64,000 nucleotides of DNA from Metaphire vulgaris (GCA_018105865.1 CM030852.1:1547434-1611433); one strand, 5' to 3'; counted from the first letter of the stretch, positions 46,177 through 58,763 are shown. The notes: a model not told the origin generated them from the letters alone. Program-made: numbers and translations.

Positions 46177-47145
46177 CAGGGGTGCACAACCCGTGGCCCG
46201 CGGGCCACTGGTGGCCCGCCGGCGATTTTTTGTGGCCCGCGGACGTTTCCAGGATTTCAATGGAAAGTGGCCCCGAAGGCTTTAAAGTGGCCCCGAAGGT
46301 TCTTGCTTTCATATTAGCGCTACACTTTTAACCTTGTTATTATTATTTATTATTATTATGCCCTTGCTGAAAGTCACGAATTTCTGCTATCAGTTCAACA
46401 AAGCATTCTAAAATTCGTCCTCTGCTCTCTCACATCTGTGTATTGTGTGTAATATGGTATGTCATGGTAAGAGGCCCCAGCCTCTTCTATAAATAACTTG
46501 AACTGATGGCGACTTAGACCCTTGGAACGAATGACTTCTTCTGTAGCGCCAAAAATATGAAAGCAATAAAGCCTTCGGGCCATTTTAAAGCCCTCGAGAC
46601 TATTTGGAAGCACTTACTTATGTGAACAAACATTTTCTGTAATGAAATTGAACGAAAATATTCTAAGGTTCAGGTTGAGTGCTCGGTTTTGAAAGTTGCA
46701 ACAAGTGACCTCACTGAACTACCACAAAATATGAATAAGATTGTTAAAGACGTTCAGTCTTAACAACTCCACTGGCTATAAAAAAGGCGATCGACCTTTG
46801 TTTTTTTAATTTTATGAATTAATAAAATTTTGAACATGGTCATAGTAGAACATGGTCATAGTATTTTTTATTAACAAGGCCTTAACCTTTAATTCTACAT
46901 TTCAATTACAGTACTAATCATTTCAATTCCATTTTTTCCTACTGGATTGATTGTATTCATCAGAAATTCTATTAATTCCATTAGTCCTATCGAAATAGAT
47001 TTTATCCATAACCATATTAAATATTGTTAATAACGGTTACTGTCAACGTACCACTTCCTTCTGCATTGGAAAAAGCGCATGTGGCCCGCGGAGTCTTGGG
47101 ACCGAAAAATGTGGCCCTTCGTCCTTAAAAGGTTGTGCACCCCTG
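46177..47145 (-). mobile_element. hAT element, internally deleted, 969 bp
   Basis: Perfect 15-bp inverted ends CAGGGGTGCACAACC / GGTTGTGCACCCCTG and a perfect 8-bp target duplication ATTTAGTG at 46169-46176 and 47146-47153. Both subterminal regions carry GTGGCCCGCGG motifs. The minus-strand frame at 46395-46613 includes LSRHQFKLFIEEAGASYHDI, which resembles the hAT transposase segment kept in ZBED/GTF2IRD2-type proteins. The rest of the transposase is missing, so it is non-autonomous. Confidence 0.93.
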
Positions 47146-48116
47146 ATTTAGTGGTAGGTGGGTAAGATGGGTCCCTATTGTGACATTCAGTGTAATGTTT
47201 TTGGGGAAGATTTGGCCCAGGACATATTCACGGATGGTGATTGCAAATGTCTATAACATGTCAAGTTAAAATTTAATAGGCCTACATTGCGTCTGCGGCT
47301 CAAGTGCTTCAAAACCTGCAAAATCCTTCGAAGGTCTAAATCATACCTCACAAAGAGAGTTACACAATTTACAAGAAAAAATAAAATGTCACAGATAAGC
47401 CTACAGACAGGCTTAAGTACAGAGTTTCCTGCTTCACAAAGAAAGTTACACAATTTACAAGAAAAATTAAAATGTTCCAGATAGGGACAGGCTTAGGTAC
47501 AGAGTTTCAAGTACAATTAAAGTATTCAGAAGACATTTGCAAGAACCTCTTTGAATGTGTCCTAAATTTTATCTAGTTTCTGATTATTTCAGGGATATTA
47601 AAATGGTTAAACGCTGAATGTCATAATCTAATTTAATTAGGATATTGAAGTACATAGGTATTACTTAATGTAAGTAAGGCAGTCTCTTGGATAGTCTTAT
47701 AATATTGTATGGTTAATTTAAAGTAATACTTGCATAGAATGCTGATACTAATGCTGCGATAAGTAGCATTAACTAGGTAGTGTAATTAAATATTATATAT
47801 ATATATATATAAATATATTACTAACTTAATGCAGACTCTTGAATTTTGCTGAATAGCTATAGCTAGTAGATAAATAGATAGATTCATTGATTGTTTCATT
47901 GATTGTTTCTTTGATTGTTTCATTGATAGATTCATTGATTGTTTCATTGATTGATTTGTTTTTCATTTCTAAATAATATAGTTTTCATTGACATTATGTT
48001 AGGGGCCTACGTGATTTTGCTGTTAATAGTAGTTACAGGAACTGTGAAGACCTCAAAGGATGATCATCGGCTCCATTTCCAGCCTAAGTTTTTCACCCAA
48101 TATGTTATTTCATTTG

Positions 48117-48118
<2 letters not shown>

Positions 48119-48192
<74 letters not shown>
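48119..48192. repeat. (TA)n(TG)n microsatellite
   Basis: TA repeats passing into TG repeats. 47150-48110 otherwise shows only an imperfect repeat of TTCATTGATTGTT at 47880-47960 and no gene. Confidence 0.95.
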
Positions 48193-48194
<2 letters not shown>

Positions 48195-48334
48195 TCTCTC
48201 TGCAATACATTAGTAAATAATTCAATGACTTTCAAAGCATTAATATATTTGAATGGTTTTCAGGTTTCTGATTTCAGGTTATACTGTCTGCTCTGCATGG
48301 GTAATAATGAGGTTTGGATAGTGTAGAATAGAAT

Positions 48335-48910
48335 AGGTGCATCAACTTCATGGAATCACAAAGAGTTTTGAGCCAACCTGCCCTCCTTCCCCACCAACCC
48401 TACCTGCCCTTCCCTCCTCCCCGACAACCCTAATCTTCCCTCCCCATATTCATTGGATGGCCAGTGATGTATACTGGGGGATTTTGTTGTTGTTGTTTTC
48501 ATTGTTGTTGTCATTGTATTTGTTCTTTTTGCGAGCGTAGATTCGGCCTTTTTTCCAGCTGGCATAGGTTTCGGTGCGGCGCTAAGTTTTTGTATTTTTC
48601 TCCGACGGCCGTATTTTTTGTTTTGGGTTTATTTGTCTCTATTCAATGTACCGAGTTTGTTTCTTGTTTTGTTAATTTGTTAATTCTGTACAGTTTTTCA
48701 GGGTGCACCCTTTTTGTATTTTACTTAGTGGTATTGTAGGTTACAGGTATAGGTGCTTCGTCTTCATGGGACAAAGACAGAATCACAAAGAGCTTCGAGT
48801 GGATCTGCCCTCCCCTCCCCACCAACCCTACCTGCCCTCCCACCCTCTAAAAACCCTGGCCTTCTCTCCTCTTCCCCCAACAACCCTGACTTTAGCCCTA
48901 TTCCAAAGGT
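48335..48910. repeat. Two direct copies of a C-rich 130-bp segment
   Basis: The order TTCATGG, ACAAAGAG, CTGCCCTCC..CCCCACCAACCCTACCTGCCC, CCCTGGCCTTC/CCCTAATCTTCCCTC occurs at 48345-48450 and again at 48765-48890. The Pro-rich frames are not supported as genes. 48910-49260 holds nothing recognised. Confidence 0.6.
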
Positions 48911-49261
48911 ACCTTTGTGCCTCTTTATACCTTGTGTGATTTTGCTTGGTGCTATAGTTTGTATATTGTTTATGTTGTTTTAGGGTAGTTAAGTAGGCCC
49001 CTAGTAACACCCACCATGAGCATCACTGTTGCTATAATAGTTGCTTCTGCTTGTGTTTGAATTATACTAAGATATATTTATATTTATACTGTTATATATC
49101 TGTATTTATATTGTGCATGCTGATGCTTATGGTGGATATTACAGGAGGACCAGGAAGGGATACTTCTGAATTTTGAGTTAAACTAGGAAACTCCCAGCAA
49201 AGTAGTGTATTTTGATTTCGGTGGCATTACAATCTTTCTAAAAAATCAAGTATTTAATGAC

Positions 49262-49345
49262 CAGTGTTCTTCAAGTTAACGATAACGGTAACTGAAAACA
49301 CCGAATAACTGTTAAAAATGTCAGTTAACTGTAACTTTAACTGTA
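49262..49345. repeat. Direct repeat flanking the array (left)
   Basis: GTTCTTCAAGTTAACGATAACGGTAACTG and CCGAATAACTG correspond, in the same orientation, to GTTCTCTCAGTTAACGGTAATTCTAACT and AATAACTG at 55974-56020, just beyond the right end of the array. Diverged copies, about 70% alike by eye. Confidence 0.5.
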
Positions 49346-49474
49346 ACTAAAAAGTGATTAATAACTTATGTTATAACTATAATAGAATAAAGTTGAAAAG
49401 TTAAGTAATACAAAAGTTATCGAAACTGAATAATAATTTATATGTAAGTATGATTATTAATTAGTAATGCGGTC

Positions 49475-52400
49475 TCTTTAAGTAGCTCCCTTTTTCTCAC
49501 ACAATGCCAACGTCAACGTTGTCTTCCACGGCAGCGGCGGCGGCGGCGGTTTTTGTGTGGGGGATGAAATGTTAAAAATAAAATTTATGTCGGTCCTAGT
49601 ACTTTAAGTAGCTCCCTTTTTCTCACACAATGCCAACGTCAACGTTGTCTTCAGCGGCGGCGGCGGTTTTTGTGTGGGGGATGAAATGTTAAAAATAAAA
49701 TTTATTTTAGTCGTATTACTTTAAGTAGCTCCCTTTTTCTCACACAATGCCAACGTCAACGTTGTCTTCAGCGGCGGCGGCGGTTTTTGTGTGGGGGATG
49801 AAATGTTAAAAATAAAATTTATGTCGGTCCTAGTACTTTAAGTAGCTCCCTTTTTCTCACACAATGCCAACGTCAACGTTGTCTTCAGCGGCGGCGGCGG
49901 TTTTGTGTGGGGATGAAATATTAAAAATAAAATTTATTTTAGTCGTATTACTTTAAGTAGTTCCTTTTTCTCACACAATGCCAACGTCAACGTTGTCTTC
50001 AGCGGCGGCGGCGGCGGTTTTTTGTGTGGGGATGAAATGTTAAAAATAAAATTTATTTTAGTCGTATTACTTTAAGTAGCTCCTTTTTCTCACACAATGC
50101 CAACGTCAACGTTGTCTTCAGCGGCGGCGGCGGTTTTTGTGTGGGGATGAAATATTAAAAATAAAATTTATTTTAGTCGTATTACTTTAAGTAGCTCCTT
50201 TTTCTCACACAATGCCAACGTCAACGTTGTCTTCAGCGGCGGCGGCGGTTTTTGTGTGGGGATGAAATATTAAAAATAAAATTTATTTTAGTCGTATTAC
50301 TTTAAGTAGCTCCTTTTTCTCACACAATGCCAACGTCAACGTTGTCTTCAGCGGCGGCGGCGGTTTTTGTGTGGGGATGAAATATTAAAAATAAAATTTA
50401 TTTTAGTCGTATTACTTTAAGTAGCTCCTTTTTCTCACACAATGCCAACGTCAACGTTGTCTTCAGCGGCGGCGGCGGTTTTTTTGTGTGGGGATGAAAT
50501 ATTAAAAATAAAATTTATTTTAGTCGTATTACTTTAAGTAGCTCCTTTTTCTCACACAATGCCAACGTCAACGTTGTCTTCAGCGGCGGCGGCGGTTTTT
50601 GTGTGGGGATGAAATGTTAAAAATAAAATTTATGTCGGTCGGTCCTAGTACTTTAAGTAGCTCCTTTTTTCACACAATGCCAACGTCAACGTTGTCTTCA
50701 GCGGCGGCGGCGGTTTTTGTGTGGGGGATGAAATATTAAAAATAAAATTTATTTTAGTCGTATTACTTTAAGTAGTTCCCTTTTCCTCATACAATGCCAA
50801 CGTCAACGTTGTCTTCGGCGGCGGCGGCGGTTTTTGTGTGGGGGATGAAATGTTAATAATAAAATTTATTTTAGTCGTATTGCTTTAAGTAGCTCCCTTT
50901 TTCTCACACAATGCCAACGTCAACGTTGTCTTCAGCGGCGGCGGCGGTTTTTGTGTGGGGGATGAAATGTTAAAAATAAAATTTATGTCGGTCCTAGTAC
51001 TTTAAGTAGTTCCTTTTTCTCACACAACGCCAACGTCAACGTTGTCTTCAGCGGCGGCGGCGGTTTTTGTGTGGGGGATGAAATGTTAAAAATAAAATTT
51101 ATGTCGGTCCTAGTACTTTAAGTAGTTCCCTTTTTCTCACACAATGCCAACGTCAACGTTGTCTTCAGCGGCGGCGGCGGTTTTTGTGTGGGGGATGAAA
51201 TGTTAAAAATAAAATTTATGTCGGTCCTAGTACTTTAAGTAGTTCCCTTTTTCTCACACAATGCCAACGTCAACGTTGTCTTCCACGGCAGCGGCGGCGG
51301 CGGTTTTTGTGTGGGGGATGAAATTTTAATGATAAAATTTATTTTAGTCGTATTACTTTAAGTAGCTCCCTTTTTCTCACACAATGCCAACGTCAACGTT
51401 GTCTTCCACGGCAGCGGCGGCGGCGGTTTTTGTGTGGGGGATGAAATTTTAATAATAAAATTTATGTCGGTCCTAGTACTTTAAGTAGCTCCCTTTTTCT
51501 CACACAATGCCAACGTCAACGTTGTCTTCCACGGCAGCGGCGGCGGCGGTTTTTGTGTGGGGGATGAAATTTTAATAATAAAATTTATTTTAGTCGTATT
51601 ACTTTAAGTAGCTCCCTTTTTCTCACACAATGCCAACGTCAACGTTGTCTTCCACGGCAGCAGCGGCGGCGGCGGTTTTTGTGTGGGGATGAAATTTTAA
51701 TGATAAAATTTATTTTAGTCGTATTACTTTAAGTAGCTCCTTTTTTCACACAATGCCAACGTCAACGTTGTCTTCCACGGCAGCGGCGGCGGCGGTTTTT
51801 GTGTGGGGATGAAATTTTAATAATAAAATTTATTTTAGTCGTATTACTTTAAGTAGCTCCTTTTTCTCACACAATGCCAACGTCAACGTTGTCTTCCACG
51901 GCAGCGGCGGCGGCGGTTTTTGTGTGGGGATGAAATGTTAATAATAAAATTTATTTTAGTCGTATTACTTTAAGTAGCTCCTTTTTCTCACACAATGCCA
52001 ACGTCAACGTTGTCTTCCACGGCAGCGGCGGCGGCGGTTTTTGTGTGGGGGATGAAATTTTAATAATAAAATTTATTTTAGTCGTATTACTTTAAGTAGC
52101 TCCCTTTTTCTCACACAATGCCAACGTCAACGTTGTCTTCCACGGCAGCGGCGGCGGCGGTTTTTGTGTGGGGGATGAAATTTTAATGATAAAATTTATT
52201 TTAGTCGTATTACTTTAAGTAGCTCCCTTTTTCTCACACAATGCCAACGTCAACGTTGTCTTCCACGGCAGCGGCGGCGGCGGTTTTTGTGTGGGGGATG
52301 AAATTTTAATAATAAAATTTATGTCGGTCCTAGTACTTTAAGTAGCTCCCTTTTTCTCACACAATGCCAACGTCAACGTTGTCTTCCACGGCAGCGGCGG

Positions 52401-55400
52401 CGGCGGTTTTTGTGTGGGGGATGAAATTTTAATAATAAAATTTATGTCGGTCCTAGTACTTTAAGTAGCTCCCTTTTTCTCACACAATGCCAACGTCAAC
52501 GTTGTCTTCCACAGCAGCGGCGGCGGTTTTTTTGTGTGGGGATGAAATTTAATAATAAAATTTATTTTAGTCGTATTACTTTAAGTAGCTCCTTTTTCTC
52601 ACACAATGCCAACGTCAACGTTGTCTTCCACGGCAGCGGCGGCGGCGGTTTTTGTGTGGGGGATGAAATTTTAATAATAAAATTTATGTCGGTCCTAGTA
52701 CTTTAAGTAGCTCCCTTTTTCTCACACAATGCCAACGTCAACGTTGTCTTCCACGGCAGCGGCGGCGGCGGTTTTTGTGTGGGGGATGAAATGTTAATAA
52801 TAAAATTTATTTTAGTCGTATTACTTTAAGTAGCTCCCTTTTTCTCACACAATGCCAACGTCAACGTTGTCTTCAGCGGCGGCGGCGGTTTTTGTGTGGG
52901 GGATGAAATATTAAAAATAAAATTTATTTTAGTCGTATTACTATAAGTAGCTCCCTTTTTCTCACACAATGCCAACGTCAACGTTGTCTTCAGCGGCGGC
53001 GGCGGTTTTTGTGTGGGGGATGAAATATTAAAAATAAAATTTATTTTAGTCGTATTACTATAAGTAGCTCCTTTTTCTCACACAATGCCAACGTCAACGT
53101 TGTCTTCAGCGGCGGCGGCGGTTTTTGTGTGGGGATGAAATATTAAAAATAAAATTTATTTTAGTCGTATTACTTTAAGTAGCTCCTTTTTTCACACAAT
53201 GCCAACGTCAACGTTGTCTTCAGCGGCGGCGGCGGTTTTTGTGTGGGGATGAAATGTTAAAAATAAAATTTATGTCGGTCCTAGTACTTTAAGTAGCTCC
53301 CTTTTTCTCACACAATGCCAACGTCAACGTTGTCTTCAGCGGCGGCGGCGGTTTTTGTGTGGGGGATGAAATGTTAAAAATAAAATTTATTTTAGTCGTA
53401 TTACTTTAAGTAGCTCCCTTTTTCTCACACAATGCCAACGTCAACGTTGTCTTCAGCGGCGGCGGCGGTTTTTGTGTGGGGGATGAAATTTTAATAATAA
53501 AATTTATTTTAGTCGTATTACTTTAAGTAGCTCCCTTTTTCTCACACAATGCCAACGTCAACGTTGTCTTCCACGGCAGCGGCGGCGGCGGTTTTTTGTG
53601 TGGGGATGAAAATTTAATAATAAAATTTATGTCGGTCCTAGTACTTTAAGTAGCTCCTTTTTCTCACACAATGCCAACGTCAACGTTGTCTTCCACGGCA
53701 GCGGCGGCGGCGGTTTTTGTGTGGGGATGAAATGTTAATAATAAAATTTATTTTAGTCGTATTACTTTAAGTAGCTCCTTTTTCTCACACAATGCCAACG
53801 TCAACGTTGTCTTCAGCGGCGGCGGCGGTTTTTGTGTGGGGATGAAATATTAAAAATAAAATTTATTTTAGTCGTATTACTATAAGTAGCTCCCTTTTTC
53901 TCACACAATGCCAACGTCAACGTTGTCTTCAGCGGCGGCGGCGGTTTTGTGTGGGGATGAAATATTAAAAATAAAATTTATTTTAGTCGTATTACTATAA
54001 GTAGCTCCTTTTTCTCACACAATGCCAACGTCAACGTTGTCTTCAGCGGCGGCGGCGGTTTTTGTGTGGGGATGAAATATTAAAAATAAAATTTATTTTA
54101 GTCGTATTACTTTAAGTAGCTCCTTTTTCTCACACAATGCCAACGTCAACGTTGTCTTCAGCGGCGGCGGCGGTTTTTGTGTGGGGATGAAATGTTAAAA
54201 ATAAAATTTATGTCGGTCCTAGTACTTTAAGTAGCTCCTTTTTCTCACACAATGCCAACGTCAACGTTGTCTTCAGCGGCGGCGGCGGGTTTTTTGTGTG
54301 GGGATGAAATGTTAAAAATAAAATTTATTTTAGTCGTATTACTTTAAGTAGCTCCTTTTTCTCACACAATGCCAACGTCAACGTTGTCTTCAGCGGCGGC
54401 GGCGGGTTTTTGTGTGGGGATGAAATATTAAAAATAAAATTTATTTTAGTCGTATTACTTTAAGTAGTTCCTTTTTCTCACACAATGCCAACGTCAACGT
54501 TGTCTTCAGCGGCGGCGGCGGTTTTTGTGTGGGGATGAAATGTTAAAAATAAAATTTATGTCGGTCCTAGTACTTTAAGTAGTTCCTTTTTCTCACACAA
54601 TGCCAACGTCAACGTTGTCTTCAGCGGCGGCGGCGGTTTTTGTGTGGGGATGAAATATTAAAAATAAAATTTATTTTAGTCGTATTACTTTAAGTAGCTC
54701 CTTTTTCTCACACAATACCAACGTCAACGTTGTCTTCAGCGGCGGCGGCGGTTTTTGTGTGGGGATGAAATATTAAAAATAAAATTTATTTTAGTCGTAT
54801 TACTTTAAGTAGCTCCTTTTTCTCACACAATGCCAACGTCAACGTTGTCTTCAGCGGCGGCGGCGGTTTTTGTGTGGGGATGAAATGTTAAAAATAAAAT
54901 TTATGACGGTCCTAGTACTTTAAGTAGTTCCCTTTTTCTCACACAATGCCAACGTCAACGTTGTCTTCAGCGGCGGCGGCGGTTTTTGTGTGGGGGATGA
55001 AATGTTAAAAATAAAATTTATTTTAGTCGTATTACTTTAAGTAGCTCCCTTTTTCTCACACAATGCCAACGTCAACGTTGTCTTCAGCGGCGGCGGCGGT
55101 TTTTGTGTGGGGGATGAAATGTTAAAAATAAAATTTATGACGGTCCTAGTACTTTAAGTAGCTCCCTTTTTCTCACACAATGCCAACGTCAACGTTGTCT
55201 TCAGCGGCGGCGGCGGTTTTTGTGTGGGGGATGAAATATTAAAAATAAAATTTATTTTAGTCGTATTACTTTAAGTAGCTCCCTTTTTCTCACACAATGC
55301 CAACGTCAACGTTGTCTTCAGCGGCGGCGGCGGTTTTTGTGTGGGGGATGAAATGTTAAAAATAAAATTTATGACGGTCCTAGTACTTTAAGTAGCTCCC

Positions 55401-55972
55401 TTTTTCTCACACAATGCCAACGTCAACGTTGTCTTCAGCGGCGGCGGCGGTTTTTGTGTGGGGGATGAAATATTAAAAATAAAATTTATTTTAGTCGTAT
55501 TACTTTAAGTAGCTCCTTTTTCTCACACAATGCCAACGTCAACGTTGTCTTCAGCGGCGGCGGCGGTTTTTGTGTGGGGGATGAAATGTTAAAAATAAAA
55601 TTTATGACGGTCCTAGTACTTTAAGTAGCTCCCTTTTTCTCACACAATGCCAACGTCAACGTTGTCTTCAGCGGCGGCGGCGGTTTTGTGTGGGGATGAA
55701 ATGTTAAAAATAAAATTTATGACGGTCCTAGTACTTTAAGTAGCTCCCTTTTTCTCACACAATGCCAACGTCAACGTTGTCTTCAGCGGCGGCGGCGGTT
55801 TTTGTGTGGGGGATGAAATATTAAAAATAAAATTTATTTTAGTCGTATTACTTTAAGTAGCTCCCTTTTTCTCACACAATGCCAACGTCAACGTTGTCTT
55901 CAGCGGCGGCGGCGGTTTTTGTGTGGGGGATGAAATGTTAATAATAAAATTTATGTTAGTCGCATTGTTCTC
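49475..55972 (+). repeat. 6.5-kb tandem array, about 55 units of 115-122 bp
   Basis: Each unit reads: CTTTAAGTAG, a pyrimidine run, CACACAATGC, the hairpin CAACGTCAACGTTG, TCTTC, a GGC run, TTTTTGTGTGGGG, GATGAAAT, TTAAAAATAAAATTTAT and a junction. The junction is TTTAGTCGTATTA or GTCGGTCCTAGTA (or GACGGTCCTAGTA near the right end). The first unit and those around 51264-52730 and 53548-53750 carry CCACGGCAGCGG before the GGC run. No open frame crosses it. Confidence 0.97.
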
Positions 55973-56017
55973 TCAGTTAACGGTAATTCTAACTAAATAC
56001 CTAAAATAACTGAATTC

Positions 56018-56110
56018 ATTGGCTGCCTGTCAAACAAAGGATTGAATTCAAGATAAGTCTCATTTTCATCCCCTACCATATCTTTGGAAGCCGTCTGTAT
56101 AGCTTCACAT
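56018..56110 (+). mobile_element. LINE (CR1/L2-type) ORF2 fragment
   Basis: Translation IHWLPVKQRIEFKISL matches the conserved HWLPV..RI.FKI segment near the C-terminus of CR1/L2/Rex-type reverse transcriptase proteins. Nothing before or after it continues the protein. Confidence 0.7.
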
Positions 56111-56384
56111 TAGTTTTAAAATTTTACTTGTCAAATTGTCCAGGGGGGCCTGTCCCTCTCATGCTCACAGCCTCATCGCGGCGAGAGGGTGAACAGCTAA
56201 TCAGTTCTCTTGAGGCTGTCCTGTATAACTATATATTGGACAGTTTCAAAGAACTGATTAGCTGGCCAATCTTGACAAAAATCTTTACTGTTTGACTGCA
56301 TGTTGCCTTAGTTTTGTCTATTATGTCTTTGTAGTGGTAAGGAAGCAAGGGGATTGTCTCGAGGTTGTACAAGATATAATTCCA

Positions 56385-56885
56385 GGAAGAAGACCAATGA
56401 AAAAGTTCGATTTGCCAACACGTAAACCGGCGGTGAATCCACGAGAGAAGGCCAATGATAACCTGGCTCAACAGCATCCAAACTTGGACGGGGCTTTTAA
56501 CATACCAAGCCACGAGGGCAACTAACGATAGACAGCAATGGAAAGGGATAAGTGCATAGTGTGAACAACCCTCGGGCGAGGAAGATTGAAGAAGATCATC
56601 CGCTCATTTTGTGTCTAGTATGCCATCTTGTCAACTCAACTGCCATTTGGTCAGAAGTCATTTATCCAACGCTTCTTGGGAACTCGCCACCACCCAAAAA
56701 GCAGAGAATTCTTTGCACTTCCAGAGAGATACAAATTCTATCGTGGAAGACCAATCTCTCGTGGATTCACTGCCGGTTTACATGTTAGCAACGAACGTTT
56801 TCATCACACCGAGTCTCTTGGGTCATTATCAACGTTGTCAACAACACCAGTGAATGGCCTTTGCTATGGTTACAGTGCTAAATAA
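56385..56885. repeat. Inverted repeat pair and unassigned ORF
   Basis: The sequence around 56395-56465, reversed, resembles 56735-56815 (shared CTCTCGTGGATTCAC.GCCGGTTTAC). The plus-strand frame 56628-56885 ends FYRGRPISRGFTAGLHVSNE...; I recognise no family. It may be part of a mobile element or an old gene fragment. Confidence 0.4.
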
Positions 56886-56989
56886 TCTGCACTTTTCTAT
56901 TGATGGAAAATGCTAAACGACTAAAGAAACTGTGAAAAGACTATTGCTATGCTTTAAAGTGCATAACTAAATGTTTACAGTGTAACAGT

Positions 56990-57735
56990 CTGTTGTTTAA
57001 AGTCATCATAGATAGACTGGCCTTCGTATCCGAAGAATATGGTATGAGGATTAACACCAAAAAGACGAAAGTGATGGTCATCAGTAAAGAGCAAGGAAAA
57101 GAGGCAAACATCACAATCTATGGACAGAAGGTAGAACAAGTGAAACAATTCTGCTACCTTGGCAGCCTTATTACGGAAGATGCCAGATGTCAAAGCGAAA
57201 TAGGAAGGAGAATTGCAATGGGAAAGGAAGCATTCTACCAAAGGAAGGAAATAATGAGGAGTAATCTCGATAAAGGGCTAAAGAAGAGAATGATTAAAAC
57301 ACTGATATGGAGTGTGGTGTTATATGGCTCAGAGACATGGACGATGAGAAAAGACGACATCAGAAGACTGGAGGCGTTCGAGATGTGGATATGGAGGCGA
57401 ATGGAAAGAATAAGTTGGACACAGCATATATCCAATAAAGAAGTCCTAGATATCGTGGAAGAGAAAAATGCAATAATACAAACAATAAAACAAAGGCAAA
57501 GGAACTGGATGGGCCACATTTTAAGAGGAGAATCGTTGTTCAAAACAATACTGGAAGGGCACATGGGGGGGGGGGGGGAATAAACAGAGGAAGACCACGT
57601 ACATCACTACTGCACTGGATGATGACAAAAGACGGATACAAGGATTAAAGACCCAAGCTGCTGACAGAGATAGATGGCGCCAATGGGAACCAGGACCTGC
57701 TTCCGGGCAGAGAACTTAAAGAAGAAGAAGAAGTT
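56990..57735 (+). pseudogene. Truncated non-LTR retrotransposon ORF2 (3' part)
   Basis: Frame 56993-57583 encodes the end of a LINE reverse transcriptase: MRINTKKTKVMVISKE, FCYLGSLITEDARCQSEIGR, SVVLYGSETWTMRKDDIRRL, WIWRRMERISW and RNWMGHILRGESL. The YADD active-site motif would lie just upstream and is absent. A run of ten G at 57568-57577 shifts the frame; the following frame continues with RGRPRTSLLHWM to about 57720. It ends in a GAA-rich 3' tail at 57721-57733. Dead 5'-truncated copy; clade not assigned. Confidence 0.88.
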
Positions 57736-58301
57736 TAAAGTGAACCTTTGAGAAAAGTGTGATAATAAACTTAGTTAATGTGACAAACTGTTTTAATCAT
57801 AAATGTGATTGCAATAATGTTAAGAAATTTGTGCTACCATAGGAGTAGGAGGAATAGTAATGAGTTTATAAAATTTAAAGAGAACCAGCTTAGCTGGTTT
57901 CTTGTAGCTGCAATCAACTTTACAAGTTCCAATTAGGCTACTGCTAAGAAAACCAAATGTTAATTAATGGAAACAGAAAACTTCTTGCAAATGGATTCAG
58001 TTACCCTGTGTGGTTGCAAATATATATCGTCATTTACAATCGGGTTCAGTTATTATCAAAGCACTGGGCCTATAGTTCATTAAACTGTGACAAAAATAGT
58101 GCATCTCTTACAAGCCTATCATAAAAAAATACATTCGAGTCAATACAATAGCTTTATTGTAAACTGCAATGTCAATGGAGGCAACACTGCTAGTGTAAGT
58201 TCAAAACAAAATGAGAGCTGATTTGGTAATCAGAGAGAGAACGACAAAACAAGAACATAATTTCATCCTCTCTCCTTACACAATGTTCAATTACCGGTAA
58301 T

Positions 58302-58496
58302 CAGTGGCGGCTCCAGGATTGGCAAGTGGGAGGGGGGCGTTGGGGTGGCAACTTCTAAGCATGGGACAAACTATTTTTCATAAACATGGACTAGTCTAGT
58401 TGTTTTGAATGAGTGTACTAAAGTATGGAGGCCTCTTGGGGGGGGGGTGTCAAACATTAAAAAGGGGCACAGGCCACCACGTGGAGCCGCCTCTGC
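58302..58496. mobile_element. hAT-type MITE, CAGTGGCGGCTC family
   Basis: 195 bp, ends CAGTGGCGGCTCCAGGATT and GAGCCGCCTCTG. The 8-bp flanks CCGGTAAT and CAAGTAAT agree at six positions. 57740-58300 shows nothing else. Confidence 0.85.
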
Positions 58497-58576
58497 AAGT
58501 AATATACTACGAGTGTCTCTTTTAGACATAACGTAAGAAAGAAAGTGTTAAGCCGATGATTTGTCTTAGCAGCTTC

Positions 58577-58763
58577 CATAGGCGGATTTTATTAAAGGCT
58601 ATGGTAGGCTTAAGCCTACCCAACTAATCCCACCAAAACAAAAAAAATTGTTTTTCCCATCAACACCAGGTATGTCGCGCGTGCTGGACTGCATGCGTGC
58701 TGGATGACACCCCCAGACCCCCATGCTAGCCTACCCAAATATTAAACTCTAAATCCGCCTATG
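58577..58763. mobile_element. hAT-type MITE, CATAGGCGGAT family, copy 2
   Basis: 187 bp, ends CATAGGCGGATTT and AAATCCGCCTATG, perfect 8-bp duplication GCAGCTTC at 58569-58576 and 58764-58771. Inverted relative to 5162-5324. Confidence 0.93.

Noticed and set aside
48337..48983. Pro-rich small proteins
   Set aside because: Frames arise from a C-rich duplicated segment, with no consistent frame between the two copies.
49475..55972. Possible CRISPR array or coding repeat protein
   Set aside because: Units repeat whole, with no unique spacers, in a eukaryotic context, and no frame stays open across units.
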